Assembly (NCBI RefSeq): GCF_002891295.1
Contig: NZ_LGUI01000010.1
Span: forward strand, 248,001-312,000
Direction of reading: 5' to 3'
DNA: 64,000 nt
Origin: Streptomyces eurocidicus
GTDB lineage: Bacteria > Actinomycetota > Actinomycetes > Streptomycetales > Streptomycetaceae
In this document: positions 52,119-61,899 of the stretch, piece after piece
How positions within the stretch are numbered: the stretch's first letter is position 1
Layout of the letters: every line of letters begins with the position of its first letter
Made by a program: the position numbers and the translations under genes
The notes under the pieces: generated by a model
Databases searched by the model: none
The model's input: the letters and a program-made list of their open reading frames with translations, nothing else
Told to the model about the DNA's origin: nothing

Positions 52119-53342
52119 ATGCACCACACCACCGCGCTGTTCATCGAACTCGGGGCCGTCATCCTGGGCCTGGGGCTCCTCGGCCGCCTCGCCGGCCGGA
52201 TCGGCTTCTCCCCGATACCCCTCTACCTCCTCGCCGGGCTCGCCTTCGGCCACGGCGGCATCCGCCCGCTCAGCGCGAGCGAGTCGTTCGTCGCCACCGG
52301 CGCCGACATCGGCGTCGCCCTGCTGCTGCTCCTCCTCGGCCTGGAGTACACCGGCTCCGAGCTGGCCGCCAGCCTCCGGGCCCAGTACCCCTCCGGCGCC
52401 GTCGACTTCGTCCTCAACGCCCTCCCCGGCGCCCTCGCCGCCCTGCTCCTGGGCTGGGGCGCGCTCGCCGCGGTGGCCCTGGCCGGCGTCACCTGGATCT
52501 CCTCCTCCGGCGTCGTCGCCAAGTCCCTCGGCGACCTCGGCCGCCTCGGCCACCGCGAGACCCCGGTCATCGTCGGCGTCCTGGTCATCGAAGACCTCGC
52601 CATGGCCGTCTACCTGCCCGTCCTCACCGCGCTCCTCGCCGGGCTGAGCCTGTCCGAGGGCGGCGTCACCCTGCTGATCGCCCTGGGCACGGTCGGCACG
52701 GTGTTCTACGTCGCCGTGCGGCACGGCCACCACATCAGCCGCGCCGTCTCCTCCGACAACCCCGAACTGCTGCTCCTGGTCGTCCTCGGACTCACCCTGT
52801 GCGTCGCGGGCCTGACGCAGGAGCTGCACATCTCGGCGGCCGTGGGCGCGTTCCTCATCGGCATCGCGCTCTCGGACGAGGTCGCGGAGGGCGTCCGCGG
52901 TCTGCTCGCCCCGCTGCGCGATCTGTTCGCCGCCGTCTTCTTCGTGTTCTTCGGCCTGAGCACCGACCCCGCCGACATCCCGCCCGTCCTCGCCCCGGCG
53001 CTGCTCCTCGCGGCCGTCACCGCCCTCACGAAGATCGCCACCGGGTGGTACGCGGCGCGCCGGGCGGGCGTCGGGGCCGCGGGGCGCTGGCGGGCGGGGG
53101 GCTCGCTGGTCGCGCGGGGCGAGTTCTCCATCGTGATCGCCGGCCTGGCCGCCGGCACCGAGCCGCGCGTGGGCCCGCTGGCCACCGCGTACGTCCTCGT
53201 GCTCGTCCTGCTCGGCCCGCTCGCCATGCGCTGGACCGAGCCGCTCGCCCGCCGGCTCGGCCACCTCGCGCGGGCGCGCGCGACCACGCCACCGGCCGCC
53301 CCTAGGGCGTCCCGCGAGGCCGAGGCCACCGGGACGCCCTAA
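52119..53342 (+). CDS. monovalent cation:proton antiporter (CPA2/KefB-like)
   Basis: ATG 52119 has GGAGG 10 nt upstream, giving 407 aa with about 12 transmembrane helices. The Na+/H+ exchanger domain shows GFSPIPLYLLAGLAFG, ALLLLLLGLEYTGSEL, WISSSGVVAKSLGDLGRL, VIVGVLVIEDLAMAVYLP (the acidic E-D pair of CPA2 transporters) and FFVFFGLSTDPADIP. It lacks the C-terminal RCK/TrkA-N regulatory domain of KefB/KefC. It probably exchanges K+ or Na+ for H+. Its stop overlaps the convergent meaB stop by 4 bp. Confidence 0.93.
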   Translation: MHHTTALFIELGAVILGLGLLGRLAGRIGFSPIPLYLLAGLAFGHGGIRPLSASESFVATGADIGVALLLLLLGLEYTGSELAASLRAQYPSGAVDFVLNALPGALAALLLGWGALAAVALAGVTWISSSGVVAKSLGDLGRLGHRETPVIVGVLVIEDLAMAVYLPVLTALLAGLSLSEGGVTLLIALGTVGTVFYVAVRHGHHISRAVSSDNPELLLLVVLGLTLCVAGLTQELHISAAVGAFLIGIALSDEVAEGVRGLLAPLRDLFAAVFFVFFGLSTDPADIPPVLAPALLLAAVTALTKIATGWYAARRAGVGAAGRWRAGGSLVARGEFSIVIAGLAAGTEPRVGPLATAYVLVLVLLGPLAMRWTEPLARRLGHLARARATTPPAAPRASREAEATGTP

Positions 53343-54337
53343 GGACGGCCGGGCGGTGAGCGGAACGCCGCCAGCAACCGCTCGGCGGCCAGACTCGCCG
53401 GCAAGGTCCCCGCGCGGACCCGCTGTTCGAGCCCCGGCGTCTCCCGCCGGACGCCGGGGTGGTCGCGCAGCTCCCCCAGGAGCTGCTCGCGCACCATCGT
53501 CCAGACCCAGTCGACCTGCTGTTCACGGCGCCGGCCGGCCAGCTCGCCGGTCGCGTCGAGGACCCGGCGGTGCTGCTCCAGCCGCTCCCACAGGGCGTCC
53601 AGGCCCGAGCCCTCGCGGGCGCTGCAGGTGAGCACGGGCGGGTTCCAGGCCGCGTCGGGCGCCTGCATCAGGCGCAGCGCGCCCGCGAGTTCACGGGCCG
53701 CGGCCTTCGCGTCGCGCTCGTGCGGGCCGTCCGCCTTGTTGACCGCGACCAGGTCGGCGAGCTCCAGGACGCCCTTCTTGATGCCCTGGAGCTGGTCACC
53801 GGTGCGGGCCAGGGTGAGCATCAGGAAGGTGTCGACCATATTGGCGACGGCGGTCTCGGACTGGCCGACGCCGACGGTCTCCACCAGCACCACGTCGTAA
53901 CCGGCGGCCTCCATCACCACGATGGTCTCGCGGGTCGCCCGGGCCACCCCGCCGAGGGTGCCGGCGGTGGGCGAGGGCCGGACGAAGGCGGCGGGGTCGA
54001 CGGCGAGCCGCTCCATCCGGGTCTTGTCGCCCAGGATGCTGCCGCCCGTCCTGCTGGAGGAGGGGTCGACGGCGAGCACGGCGACCTTGTGCCCGAGGCC
54101 CGTGAGCATGGTGCCGAGGGCGTCGATGAAGGTGGACTTGCCCACGCCGGGCACGCCCGTGATGCCGATCCGCCGGGCCCCGCCCGCGTGCGGGAGCAGC
54201 TCGGTCAGCATCCGCTGGGCGTGCTCGCGGTGGTCGGCCCGGGTGGACTCCACCAGCGTGATGGCCCGCGCCACCGTCGCCCGCTTGCCGTCCAGCACGC
54301 CCTTGACGTAGGCGTCGGTGTCGATCGCGCGCGCCAT
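53339..54337 (-). CDS. meaB: methylmalonyl-CoA mutase-associated GTPase
   Basis: ATG 54337 gives 332 aa, 13 bp after mutB. This G3E/SIMIBI GTPase has Walker A GVPGVGKS (61-68), LAVDPSSSRTGGSILGDKTRM (switch and Mg binding), VETVGVGQSE and the base motif NKAD. MeaB gates adenosylcobalamin delivery to methylmalonyl-CoA mutase and protects it from inactivation. Third gene of the mutA-mutB-meaB operon. Confidence 0.97.
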   Translation of the reverse strand: MARAIDTDAYVKGVLDGKRATVARAITLVESTRADHREHAQRMLTELLPHAGGARRIGITGVPGVGKSTFIDALGTMLTGLGHKVAVLAVDPSSSRTGGSILGDKTRMERLAVDPAAFVRPSPTAGTLGGVARATRETIVVMEAAGYDVVLVETVGVGQSETAVANMVDTFLMLTLARTGDQLQGIKKGVLELADLVAVNKADGPHERDAKAAARELAGALRLMQAPDAAWNPPVLTCSAREGSGLDALWERLEQHRRVLDATGELAGRRREQQVDWVWTMVREQLLGELRDHPGVRRETPGLEQRVRAGTLPASLAAERLLAAFRSPPGRP

Positions 54338-54350
54338 CAGCGGTCCGGGC

Positions 54351-56552
54351 TCACAGCTCGTGGCCGAGGGCGTCGGCCAGGGTCTTCAGCAGGTCGTGGG
54401 CGGCGTCCGGGATGACCGTGCCGGGCGGGAACACCGCGGCCGCGCCCATCTCCAGCAGCGTGGGCACGTCCTGCGGCGGGATCACCCCACCGACGACGAT
54501 CATGATGTCCTCCCGGCCCTGCTCGGCCAGCTGCTCACGCAGCGCGGGCACCAGCGTGAGGTGGCCGGCGGCGAGCGAGGAGACGCCGACGATGTGCACG
54601 TCGGCCTCCACCGCCTGCCGGGCGACCTCCTCGGGCGTCTGGAAGAGCGGGCCGACGTCGACGTCGAAGCCCAGGTCGGCGAAGGCGGTGGCGATCACCT
54701 TCTGGCCGCGGTCGTGGCCGTCCTGGCCCATCTTGGCGACCAGGATGCGGGGGCGGCGGCCGTCCTCCCGCTCGAACGCCTCGACCAGCGCGCGAGTGCG
54801 CTCCACCCCGGACGACGGTCCGGCCTCGTCACGGTACACACCGGAGATCGTACGGATCTGCCCGGCGTGCCGCCCGTACACCTTCTCCAGGGCGTCCGAG
54901 ATCTCGCCCACGGTCGCCTTGGCGCGGGCGGCGTTCACGGCGAGGGCGAGGAGGTTGCCTTCGAGGCCCTGGCCGGATCCGGCCTCGGCGGCGCGGGTCA
55001 GCGCGTGCAGGGCGTCCTGGCAGGCCGCTTCGTCGCGCTCGGCGCGCAGCCGCCGCAGCTTCTCGATCTGCTGGGTGCGCACGGAGGAGTTGTCGACCTT
55101 GAGCACCTCGATCTGCTCGTCGCTGTCGACGCGGTACTTGTTGACGCCGATCACGGGCTGCCGGCCGGAGTCGATACGGGCCTGGGTGCGGGCCGCGGCC
55201 TCCTCGACGCGGAGCTTGGGGATGCCGGCGTCGATCGCCTTGGCCATGCCGCCGGCCGCCTCGACCTCCTCGATGTGCCGCCAGGCGCGGCGGGCGAGGT
55301 CGTGGGTGAGCTTCTCGACGTAGGCGCTGCCGCCCCAGGGGTCGATGACCCGGCAGGTCCCGGACTCCTGCTGGAGCAGCAGCTGGGTGTTGCGGGCGAT
55401 GCGCGCGGAGAAGTCGGTGGGCAGCGCGAGCGCCTCGTCGAGGGCGTTGGTGTGCAGGGACTGGGTGTGCCCCTGGGTGGCGGCCATCGCCTCCACGCAG
55501 GTGCGTGCCACGTTGTTGAAGACGTCCTGGGCGGTCAGCGACCAGCCGGAGGTCTGCGAATGGGTGCGCAGCGAGAGGGACTTGGCGTTCTGCGGCTCGA
55601 AGCGCCTGACGAGCTTGGCCCACAGCAGGCGGGCGGCCCGCAGCTTGGCGATCTCCATGAAGAAGTTCATGCCGATCGCCCAGAAGAAGGACAGCCGGGG
55701 CGCGAACGCGTCGACGTCCAGGCCGGCCTCGATGCCGGCCTTCAGGTACTCCACCCCGTCGGCGAGGGTGTACGCGAGCTCCAGGTCGGCCGTCGCACCA
55801 GCCTCCTGGATGTGGTAGCCGGAGATGGAGATGGAGTTGTACCGCGGCATCTTCAGCGAGGTGTAGGAGAAGATGTCCGAGATGATCCGCATCGACGGCG
55901 TCGGCGGATAGATGTAGGTGTTGCGGACCATGAACTCCTTGAGGATGTCGTTCTGGATGGTCCCGGCCAGCTTCTCGGGCGGTACGCCCTGTTCCTCGGC
56001 GGCGACGATGTAGAGGGCGAGGACGGGCAGCACCGCACCGTTCATCGTCATCGACACGCTCATCCGGTCCAGCGGGATGCCGTCGAAGAGCTGCCGCATG
56101 TCGTAGATGGAGTCGATGGCGACGCCCGCCATGCCCACGTCGCCGGTGACGCGCGGGTGGTCGCTGTCGTAGCCGCGGTGGGTCGGCAGGTCGAAGGCGA
56201 CGGACAGGCCCTTCTGACCGGCCGCCAGATTGCGGCGGTAGAAGGCGTTGGACTCCTCGGCCGTGGAGAATCCGGCGTACTGCCGGATGGTCCAGGGCTG
56301 GTTGACGTACATCGTGGGGTACGGGCCGCGCAGGTACGGCGCGACGCCGGGGTAGGTGCCGAGGAAGTCCAGCCCCTGGAGGTCGTCGGCGGTGTAGAGC
56401 GGCTTGACGCCGATGCCCTCGGGGGTCTCCCAGAGGAGGTCCTCGGCGCTCCTGCCGGTGCTCTCCTTCAGCGCGGCGCGCCAGGCCGCCGGGTCGGCGG
56501 GGGCGGCGGAAGCGGGCCCCAGGTCGATGCCGGAGAAGTCGGGGATCGACAT
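54351..56552 (-). CDS. mutB: methylmalonyl-CoA mutase large (alpha) subunit
   Basis: ATG 56552 shares one base with the mutA stop (TGATG), giving 733 aa. The TIM-barrel domain carries the substrate-binding TMYVNQPWTIRQYAGFSTAEESN and SVSMTMNGAVLP. The C-terminal cobalamin domain has the B12 lower-ligand motif D611-x-H613-x-x-G (QDGHDRG). It interconverts methylmalonyl-CoA and succinyl-CoA, linking odd-chain and branched amino-acid catabolism to polyketide extender supply. Works with mutA and meaB. Confidence 0.98.
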   Translation of the reverse strand: MSIPDFSGIDLGPASAAPADPAAWRAALKESTGRSAEDLLWETPEGIGVKPLYTADDLQGLDFLGTYPGVAPYLRGPYPTMYVNQPWTIRQYAGFSTAEESNAFYRRNLAAGQKGLSVAFDLPTHRGYDSDHPRVTGDVGMAGVAIDSIYDMRQLFDGIPLDRMSVSMTMNGAVLPVLALYIVAAEEQGVPPEKLAGTIQNDILKEFMVRNTYIYPPTPSMRIISDIFSYTSLKMPRYNSISISGYHIQEAGATADLELAYTLADGVEYLKAGIEAGLDVDAFAPRLSFFWAIGMNFFMEIAKLRAARLLWAKLVRRFEPQNAKSLSLRTHSQTSGWSLTAQDVFNNVARTCVEAMAATQGHTQSLHTNALDEALALPTDFSARIARNTQLLLQQESGTCRVIDPWGGSAYVEKLTHDLARRAWRHIEEVEAAGGMAKAIDAGIPKLRVEEAAARTQARIDSGRQPVIGVNKYRVDSDEQIEVLKVDNSSVRTQQIEKLRRLRAERDEAACQDALHALTRAAEAGSGQGLEGNLLALAVNAARAKATVGEISDALEKVYGRHAGQIRTISGVYRDEAGPSSGVERTRALVEAFEREDGRRPRILVAKMGQDGHDRGQKVIATAFADLGFDVDVGPLFQTPEEVARQAVEADVHIVGVSSLAAGHLTLVPALREQLAEQGREDIMIVVGGVIPPQDVPTLLEMGAAAVFPPGTVIPDAAHDLLKTLADALGHEL

Positions 56553-58450
56553 CACGCCACTCCCATGCGGTCGAGGACGGAGGAGAGGACGGCGACGGCG
56601 TCGCCGCCCGCGAAGACGAACTCGTCGACCCCGGCCCGTAGATACGCTTCCCGTTCCTCGGTGCCCGGCCGGCCGGCGAGGAACACCCGCAGGGCGCCCG
56701 CCTCCTTGAGGGCGGCGGCGACGGCCTCGGCCTGTTCGGCGTAGAGCCTGTCGCTGGAGCACAGGCAGGCGACGGTGGCGCCGCTGCGCGCGAGGGCGTC
56801 GGCGGCGGTCTCCGCGTCGGCGGTCACGGGGTCGTGGACGGGCTCGATGCCGCCCGCCTGGAAGAGGTTGGCGGCGAAGGTGGCGCGGCCGGTGTGGGCG
56901 GCGGCGGGGCCGAGCGCGGCGAGGAGCACGCGGGGCCGGGCTCCGGTGGTGGCGAGGTGGGCGTCGGAGCGGGCGCGCAGCGCCTCGTACGCCTCGTCGC
57001 GGCGGACCTTCGGCAGGCCGGCCGGGTGCGGGCCGGATCCCTCGGGCAGCGGTTCGCGGACCACGGGCGGCTCGCCGAGGTGGGGGAACTCGCTGACTCC
57101 GGTGACGGGTTCGCGGCGGGTGGCGAGGTCGGCGGAGCGGCGGGCCCAGGTGCCGGCCAGCCGCTCGGCGACCAGTCCGGAGCGGAGCGCCGCGGCCTGT
57201 CCCCCGGCGCGCTCCAGCTCCTGGAACCAGGCCCAGGCGGCGTGGGCGAGTTCGTCGGTCAGCCGCTCGACGTACCAGGAGCCGCCCGCCGGGTCGACGA
57301 CCCGGGCCAGGTGGGACTCCTCCAGCAGGATCGAGGAGGTGTTGCGGGCGACGCGGCGGGCGAAGGCGTCGGGCAGGCCGAGGGCGTCGTCGAAGGGCAG
57401 GACGGTGACGGCGTCGGCGCCGCCGACCCCGGCGGCCAGGCAGGCGACGGTGGTGCGCAGCATGTTCACCCAGGGGTCCCGGCGGGTCATCATCACCGCC
57501 GAGGTGACCGCGTGCTGGCGCTGTGCGGCGGCGGTGCCCGTGACCCCGCTGACCTCGGCGACCCGCGCCCACAGCCGGCGCGCGGCGCGCAGCTTGGCGA
57601 TGGTCAGGAACTGGTCGGCGGTGGCGGCGTAGCGGAACTCCAGCTGGGCCGCGGCGGCTTCCGCGCTCAGGCCGGCGGCGGTGAGGGCGCGGAGGTAGGC
57701 GACTCCGGTGGCGAGGGAGCAGCCGAGCTCCTCGGCCGGGGAGCCGCCGGCGTCGTGGTAGGGCAGGGCGTCGACGGTGAGGGCGCGCAGGCCGGGGTGG
57801 TCGCGGTCGCAGCGGGCGGCGAGGGCGGCGGCGGCCGCCAGCGGCCCGGCCGGGTCGGCGGCGGCGCCGGTGCGGGCGAGGACGGCGAGCGGGTCGGCGC
57901 CGAGGTTGCCGGCGGCGGCGCCGCGGGGGACCTGCCGCTCCTCGTACAGGCGGAGGAGGGCCTGGGCGGCGGGCTCGAATCCGGCGCCGGCGTCGAGGAC
58001 GACGGGGGCCAGGTCGAGGTAGACGCCGTCGAGGGCGGTGGCGAGGCCGTCCACGGGCAGGCCCTGGTCGCCGACGGTCAGCCAGAGGGAGGTGACGCCG
58101 TTCTCCAGGTCGGCGAGCACGGCCTCGTTGGCCCGCCGGGGGTCCGGGTGGGCGTGGCGCTGGCGGATGTCCCACCCCGTGACCGCGGTTCCCTCCGGGC
58201 GGCCGCCGCGGACGAACGGCGGGAAGCCGGGGTATCCGGAGACCGTGCCGGTGTCCTCGGCGGTGTAGAGGGGGCTGGTCGCCAGCCCGTCCTGGAGCCG
58301 GGTGGCCAGCGCGGCCTCGGCCGCCGGGCCGGATGCATCCGTGGTGCCGGCTTTGCGTAGCACGCCTTCCACCAGGCGCTGCCATTGCTCACGGGAGGCG
58401 TCCGGGAACTCGGCGGCCAGGGAGAAGCCTTCGTCAGGCAGGACCGTCAT
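56552..58450 (-). CDS. mutA: methylmalonyl-CoA mutase small (beta) subunit
   Basis: ATG 58450 gives 632 aa. It is homologous to the large subunit (YPGFPPFVRGG; FRYAATADQFLTIAKLRAARRLWARV; WVNMLRTTVACLAAGVGGADAV). It lacks the D-x-H-x-x-G cobalamin motif; the corresponding site reads LGPAAAHTG. That is normal for the non-catalytic beta subunit. First gene of the operon; stop coupled to mutB. Confidence 0.97.
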   Translation of the reverse strand: MTVLPDEGFSLAAEFPDASREQWQRLVEGVLRKAGTTDASGPAAEAALATRLQDGLATSPLYTAEDTGTVSGYPGFPPFVRGGRPEGTAVTGWDIRQRHAHPDPRRANEAVLADLENGVTSLWLTVGDQGLPVDGLATALDGVYLDLAPVVLDAGAGFEPAAQALLRLYEERQVPRGAAAGNLGADPLAVLARTGAAADPAGPLAAAAALAARCDRDHPGLRALTVDALPYHDAGGSPAEELGCSLATGVAYLRALTAAGLSAEAAAAQLEFRYAATADQFLTIAKLRAARRLWARVAEVSGVTGTAAAQRQHAVTSAVMMTRRDPWVNMLRTTVACLAAGVGGADAVTVLPFDDALGLPDAFARRVARNTSSILLEESHLARVVDPAGGSWYVERLTDELAHAAWAWFQELERAGGQAAALRSGLVAERLAGTWARRSADLATRREPVTGVSEFPHLGEPPVVREPLPEGSGPHPAGLPKVRRDEAYEALRARSDAHLATTGARPRVLLAALGPAAAHTGRATFAANLFQAGGIEPVHDPVTADAETAADALARSGATVACLCSSDRLYAEQAEAVAAALKEAGALRVFLAGRPGTEEREAYLRAGVDEFVFAGGDAVAVLSSVLDRMGVA

Positions 58451-58550
58451 GGGGGAAGGCTAGGGGAGCCGGTGCGTTCGGCAGCAGTGGCAGCCGCTGT
58501 GACCTTGGCCTCTTCACTTCGGTTCGCACCGGCTTCCCTCGAACGGGAGG

Positions 58551-59576
58551 TCAGCTCCGGGGGGCGCAGTCGCGTACGGGCGCGTCGTGGGTCAGGACGC
58601 AGGCGATGCGTGCGCCGCGCTCCTCGCCGTAGCGCTCGGTGAGCGCGGCGCGGAAGTCGGCCCACTGGCGGCGGGTGTCGGTGACGGCGCCGTGGACGGC
58701 GCGGTCGAAGTTGCCGCCGGTCCTGCCGCGCGGGGTGGTGGGGCCGCTGGTGGCGCCGGTGGCCGGGTCGATGGTCCCGGTGTCCTTGTTGAGGTCGCCG
58801 TGCTGGACGCGCTTGCCGCAGCCGAGGGGGACGAGCGAGAAGCAGCCGGTGGTGAGTTCGGCGGGGACGGCGGAGGCGAGGAGGGGCCGGCCGCCGGTGA
58901 GGCTGAGCAGCGGGGAGGGGGCGGGGAGGTCGAGGCCGGGCGGGTTGGCCTTGCCCACGGGGCCGGGGGCGGCCCGGTCGGTCCAGTTGCTGTGGGAGTA
59001 GAAGTCCTGGACGCCGTGCAGGGCGCGGCCGAGGCCCTCGATGGCTTCGCACTTGTCGCGGCCGGGCACGCCGAGGGAGAAGGTGCAGTCCTTGCCGAGG
59101 TCGCTCTCGCCGGGCGCGACCGCGCCGTCGGCCGCGAGGACGCCGGCGGCGGCCGTGACGCCCTGGGCGAAGCGGTTCTGGAGCTGGCCTACGCAGCTCT
59201 GGAGCGCGCGGGTGGCCTCGGCGCGGCTGCGCGGGTAGCCGGGCGAGGTGAGGTGGTCGGCGTCGTCGCAGTGGGCGGCGGGGGTGAAGACCTCGTCGGT
59301 GTCGGGCGCGCCGACGGCGCCGAAGGTGCCCGAGCGGCCGGCGACCTGGTCCAGGGAGCGGGGTTCGAAGCAGGTGCCGTCGGAGGGGGTGTTCGGCCGG
59401 CAGGCGAGGGCGGCGCGGGTGATGCGCTCGTGCTCGGTCTGCTGGCCGAACTTGCCTATGGTGCCGAATGCCTGAGCGGGCGTTGTCTGAGTGAACGTCA
59501 GTACCGGGGTCACCAGGGTCGCGGCCGCCAGGAACAGCACGCCGCGGCGGAATGAGGTGGGTCTCTTGTGCCACAT
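58551..59576 (-). CDS. secreted CinY/zinc-phospholipase-like protein
   Basis: ATG 59576 gives 341 aa with a Sec signal peptide (RRGVLFLAAATLVTPVLTF, cleavage near AQA-FG). The motif LGRALHGVQDFYSHSNW, with H and D ligands, matches the HET-C/zinc-dependent phospholipase C-like fold; such proteins are annotated CinY in actinomycetes. Several Cys (CRPN, CFEP, CDDADH, CVGQ, CTFS, CEAIEG) suggest disulphides. There is no lantibiotic synthetase or precursor nearby, so no link to cinnamycin is claimed. Probably an extracellular lipid- or membrane-active hydrolase. Confidence 0.8.
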   Translation of the reverse strand: MWHKRPTSFRRGVLFLAAATLVTPVLTFTQTTPAQAFGTIGKFGQQTEHERITRAALACRPNTPSDGTCFEPRSLDQVAGRSGTFGAVGAPDTDEVFTPAAHCDDADHLTSPGYPRSRAEATRALQSCVGQLQNRFAQGVTAAAGVLAADGAVAPGESDLGKDCTFSLGVPGRDKCEAIEGLGRALHGVQDFYSHSNWTDRAAPGPVGKANPPGLDLPAPSPLLSLTGGRPLLASAVPAELTTGCFSLVPLGCGKRVQHGDLNKDTGTIDPATGATSGPTTPRGRTGGNFDRAVHGAVTDTRRQWADFRAALTERYGEERGARIACVLTHDAPVRDCAPRS

Positions 59577-59678
59577 GGGTCTTCGGCCTTCGTTACGTCG
59601 AGGGGGGTTGAAAAGGCGTAAAGACGACAGTGCAGCGGCAAGTGACGGAATATGCAATTTTGCTTGTAGCGTCCCTCG

Positions 59679-61829
59679 TTATCGGTGGGGCCGCCGGGGT
59701 CCCGGCTCTCCGGCGGCCCGGGGCTCGGGCGGGCCGGGGTCCGGGTCGGCGAGCTCATGGCGGCCGGGGACGACGAACTCGCACCACACCGACTTGCCGG
59801 TGCCGCGGGACTCGACCCCCCAGACGTCGGCGAGCCGGTCCACCAGCAGCAGGCCGCGTCCCGAGACCCCGGATTCGCCGGGTTCGCGGCGGCGCGGCAG
59901 GACGCTGGAGCGGTCCTCCACCTCGACGCGCAGCCGGCGTTCGGGGCCGGTGAGCATCCGGATCGTCACCACGGCCGCGCCGTCGGTGTGCAGGAGGGCG
60001 TTGGTGACGAGTTCGTCGGCGACGAGCTCGATCTCGTCCGAGCGCTCCCGGGCGCCCCAGGCCCGTACCGCCGCCCGGATCATGTGCCGGCCGGCGGAGA
60101 GGGCCTCGGGGTCGGCGGGCGCGATGTGCTGCTGGAGCCGGCCGCCGTGCCGGGCGGTGGAGCCGTGCCGGCGCAGCAGCAGGACGGCCATGTCGTCCTC
60201 GCCGACCCGCTCCTGGATCACGTCGCACAGCTTGTCGGCGAGGTCGTGCAGGTCGTAGGGGCCCTCGCTGACGAGGCCGGTGAGGTACTGCATGCCTTCG
60301 TCGAGGTCGGCCCCGGGCTGTTCGACGAGGCCGTCGGTGAACATCAGCAGGGTCTCGCCGGGGTCCAGCTCCACCGTGGTCACGGGGTAGTCGAGACGGC
60401 CGAACTCGGCGGAGAGGCCGAGCGGCAGCCCGCCGGCGACGGGCAGCCGGCGGGCGGTGCCGTCGGCGTGCCGCAGCAGCGGGTCGATATGGCCGGCGCG
60501 GACGAGCTGGACGACGCCGGTGGAGAGGTCGGCCTCGGCGTAGGAGCAGGTGGCGAAGCGGTCGGTGTCGAGTTCGTGGAGGAAGGCGGAGGCCCGCGCC
60601 ATGATGGTGGCGGGGGCGTGGCCCTCGCTGGCGTAGGCCCGCAGGACGATGCGCAGCTGGCCCATGACGGCGGCGGCGTGGGTGTCGTGCCCCTGGACGT
60701 CGCCGATGACGGCGCCGACCCGGCCGCCGGGCAGCGGGATCACGTCGTACCAGTCGCCGCCGATGTCCCGGCCCATCCGGGCGGCGCGGTAGCGGACGGC
60801 GATCTGCGCGCCGGGGATGTCCGGGATCCGGCGCGGGAGCATGGCCTGCTGGAGCCCCTCGGCGAGGTCGTGCTCCTGGTCGAAGAGCATCGCGCGGGCG
60901 ATGGCCTGGGCGAGGCTGCTGGAGAGGGCGATGAAGAGGTTGCGCTCCTGCTGGGTGAAGCCGCGGGTGCCCCGGTAGAGCAGGCCGAGGGCGCCGATGG
61001 GGCGGGCCTGGGCGATGAGGGGCAGGTAGGCGGCGCAGGCGATGCCGATGTCCTCGATGTTCTCCCACAGCCAGGGGTAGGAGGTGGCGAAGTCCTCGCG
61101 CGACTCGATGAAGCGCGGGGCCATGGTGCGCACGACCTCGCTCATGGGGAAGGCGTCGTCGATGCGGGTGTAGCGGGTACCGGGGATGTAGTGCTCCTCG
61201 GGGCCCTCCGCGACCAGGTGGATCCTGCCGGACTCGACGAGGCCGAGGACGAGCAGGTCGCAGCCGATGTGCCGGATGGCCTGGGAGTCCTTGAAGAAGT
61301 CGATGACGTCCTGGACGGTACGGGCGTGGGCGAGGGCCGCGGTGAGCGTCTCGACGACGGTGGTGGTGTCGCGCGCCTCCGGGTCGGACACCCGCGGCCC
61401 GTCCGCCTCCAGCTCCACGGTGGCGTCGCGGACGATGCCGATGATGCGGCAGGGGCGGCCCTGGTCGTCGCGCCGGATGCGGCCCTGGGTGTAGGTCCAG
61501 CGCAGGGAGTCGTCGGCGACGCGGACCCGGTAGAAGGCGCCGTACGCCTCGCTGCCGTCCTTCAGGGCGCGGGAGACATGGGCGTCGAGCGCGGCGGCGT
61601 CGGCGCGCGGCAGCCGGCCGGCGAGGTCGCCGATCCTGCCCTCGAAGCGGTCCGGGGGCACGTTGAGGAGCTCCAGGGCCGTCCCGTCCAGGTGGAGCCT
61701 GCCGCTGACCAGGTCCCAGTCGAAGGTGCCGACGCGGTTGAGGGCGGCGCACAGCTCCGGGCGAGCGGGCCAGTCGTCCGGCACCGATCCGGCCGGCATG
61801 GCGGCAGGCGTCGCTCCCCGATCAACCAT
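59679..61829 (-). CDS. PAS-GAF-PP2C (SpoIIE/RsbU) phosphatase with HATPase anti-sigma domain
   Basis: ATG 61829 gives 716 aa. Domain order: PAS (about 20-135, VGTFDWDLVSGRLHLDG, GRIRRDDQGRPCRIIGIVRD), GAF (about 160-320, DLLVLGLVESGRIHLV), SpoIIE PP2C (about 335-545; RMGRDIGGDWYDVIPLPGGR, VIGDVQGHDTHAAAVM, DPGETLLMFTDGLVE) and an RsbW-like HATPase (about 570-690; ELVADELVTNALLHT, GRGLLLVDRLADVWG). Such proteins act as sensor phosphatase/kinase switches on anti-anti-sigma partners. Divergent from the lipase maturation factor. Confidence 0.95.
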   Translation of the reverse strand: MVDRGATPAAMPAGSVPDDWPARPELCAALNRVGTFDWDLVSGRLHLDGTALELLNVPPDRFEGRIGDLAGRLPRADAAALDAHVSRALKDGSEAYGAFYRVRVADDSLRWTYTQGRIRRDDQGRPCRIIGIVRDATVELEADGPRVSDPEARDTTTVVETLTAALAHARTVQDVIDFFKDSQAIRHIGCDLLVLGLVESGRIHLVAEGPEEHYIPGTRYTRIDDAFPMSEVVRTMAPRFIESREDFATSYPWLWENIEDIGIACAAYLPLIAQARPIGALGLLYRGTRGFTQQERNLFIALSSSLAQAIARAMLFDQEHDLAEGLQQAMLPRRIPDIPGAQIAVRYRAARMGRDIGGDWYDVIPLPGGRVGAVIGDVQGHDTHAAAVMGQLRIVLRAYASEGHAPATIMARASAFLHELDTDRFATCSYAEADLSTGVVQLVRAGHIDPLLRHADGTARRLPVAGGLPLGLSAEFGRLDYPVTTVELDPGETLLMFTDGLVEQPGADLDEGMQYLTGLVSEGPYDLHDLADKLCDVIQERVGEDDMAVLLLRRHGSTARHGGRLQQHIAPADPEALSAGRHMIRAAVRAWGARERSDEIELVADELVTNALLHTDGAAVVTIRMLTGPERRLRVEVEDRSSVLPRRREPGESGVSGRGLLLVDRLADVWGVESRGTGKSVWCEFVVPGRHELADPDPGPPEPRAAGEPGPRRPHR

Positions 61830-61899
61830 AGAGCTACTCTGACACCTTTTGCCCGTTTCTTCGATGTGACTGCACGCTCCAGGGTGGTACGGATACGCC

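Noticed and set aside
58551..59576. Part of a cinnamycin-like lantibiotic cluster
   Set aside because: CinY-like proteins are common in actinomycetes; no precursor peptide or lanthionine synthetase lies nearby.
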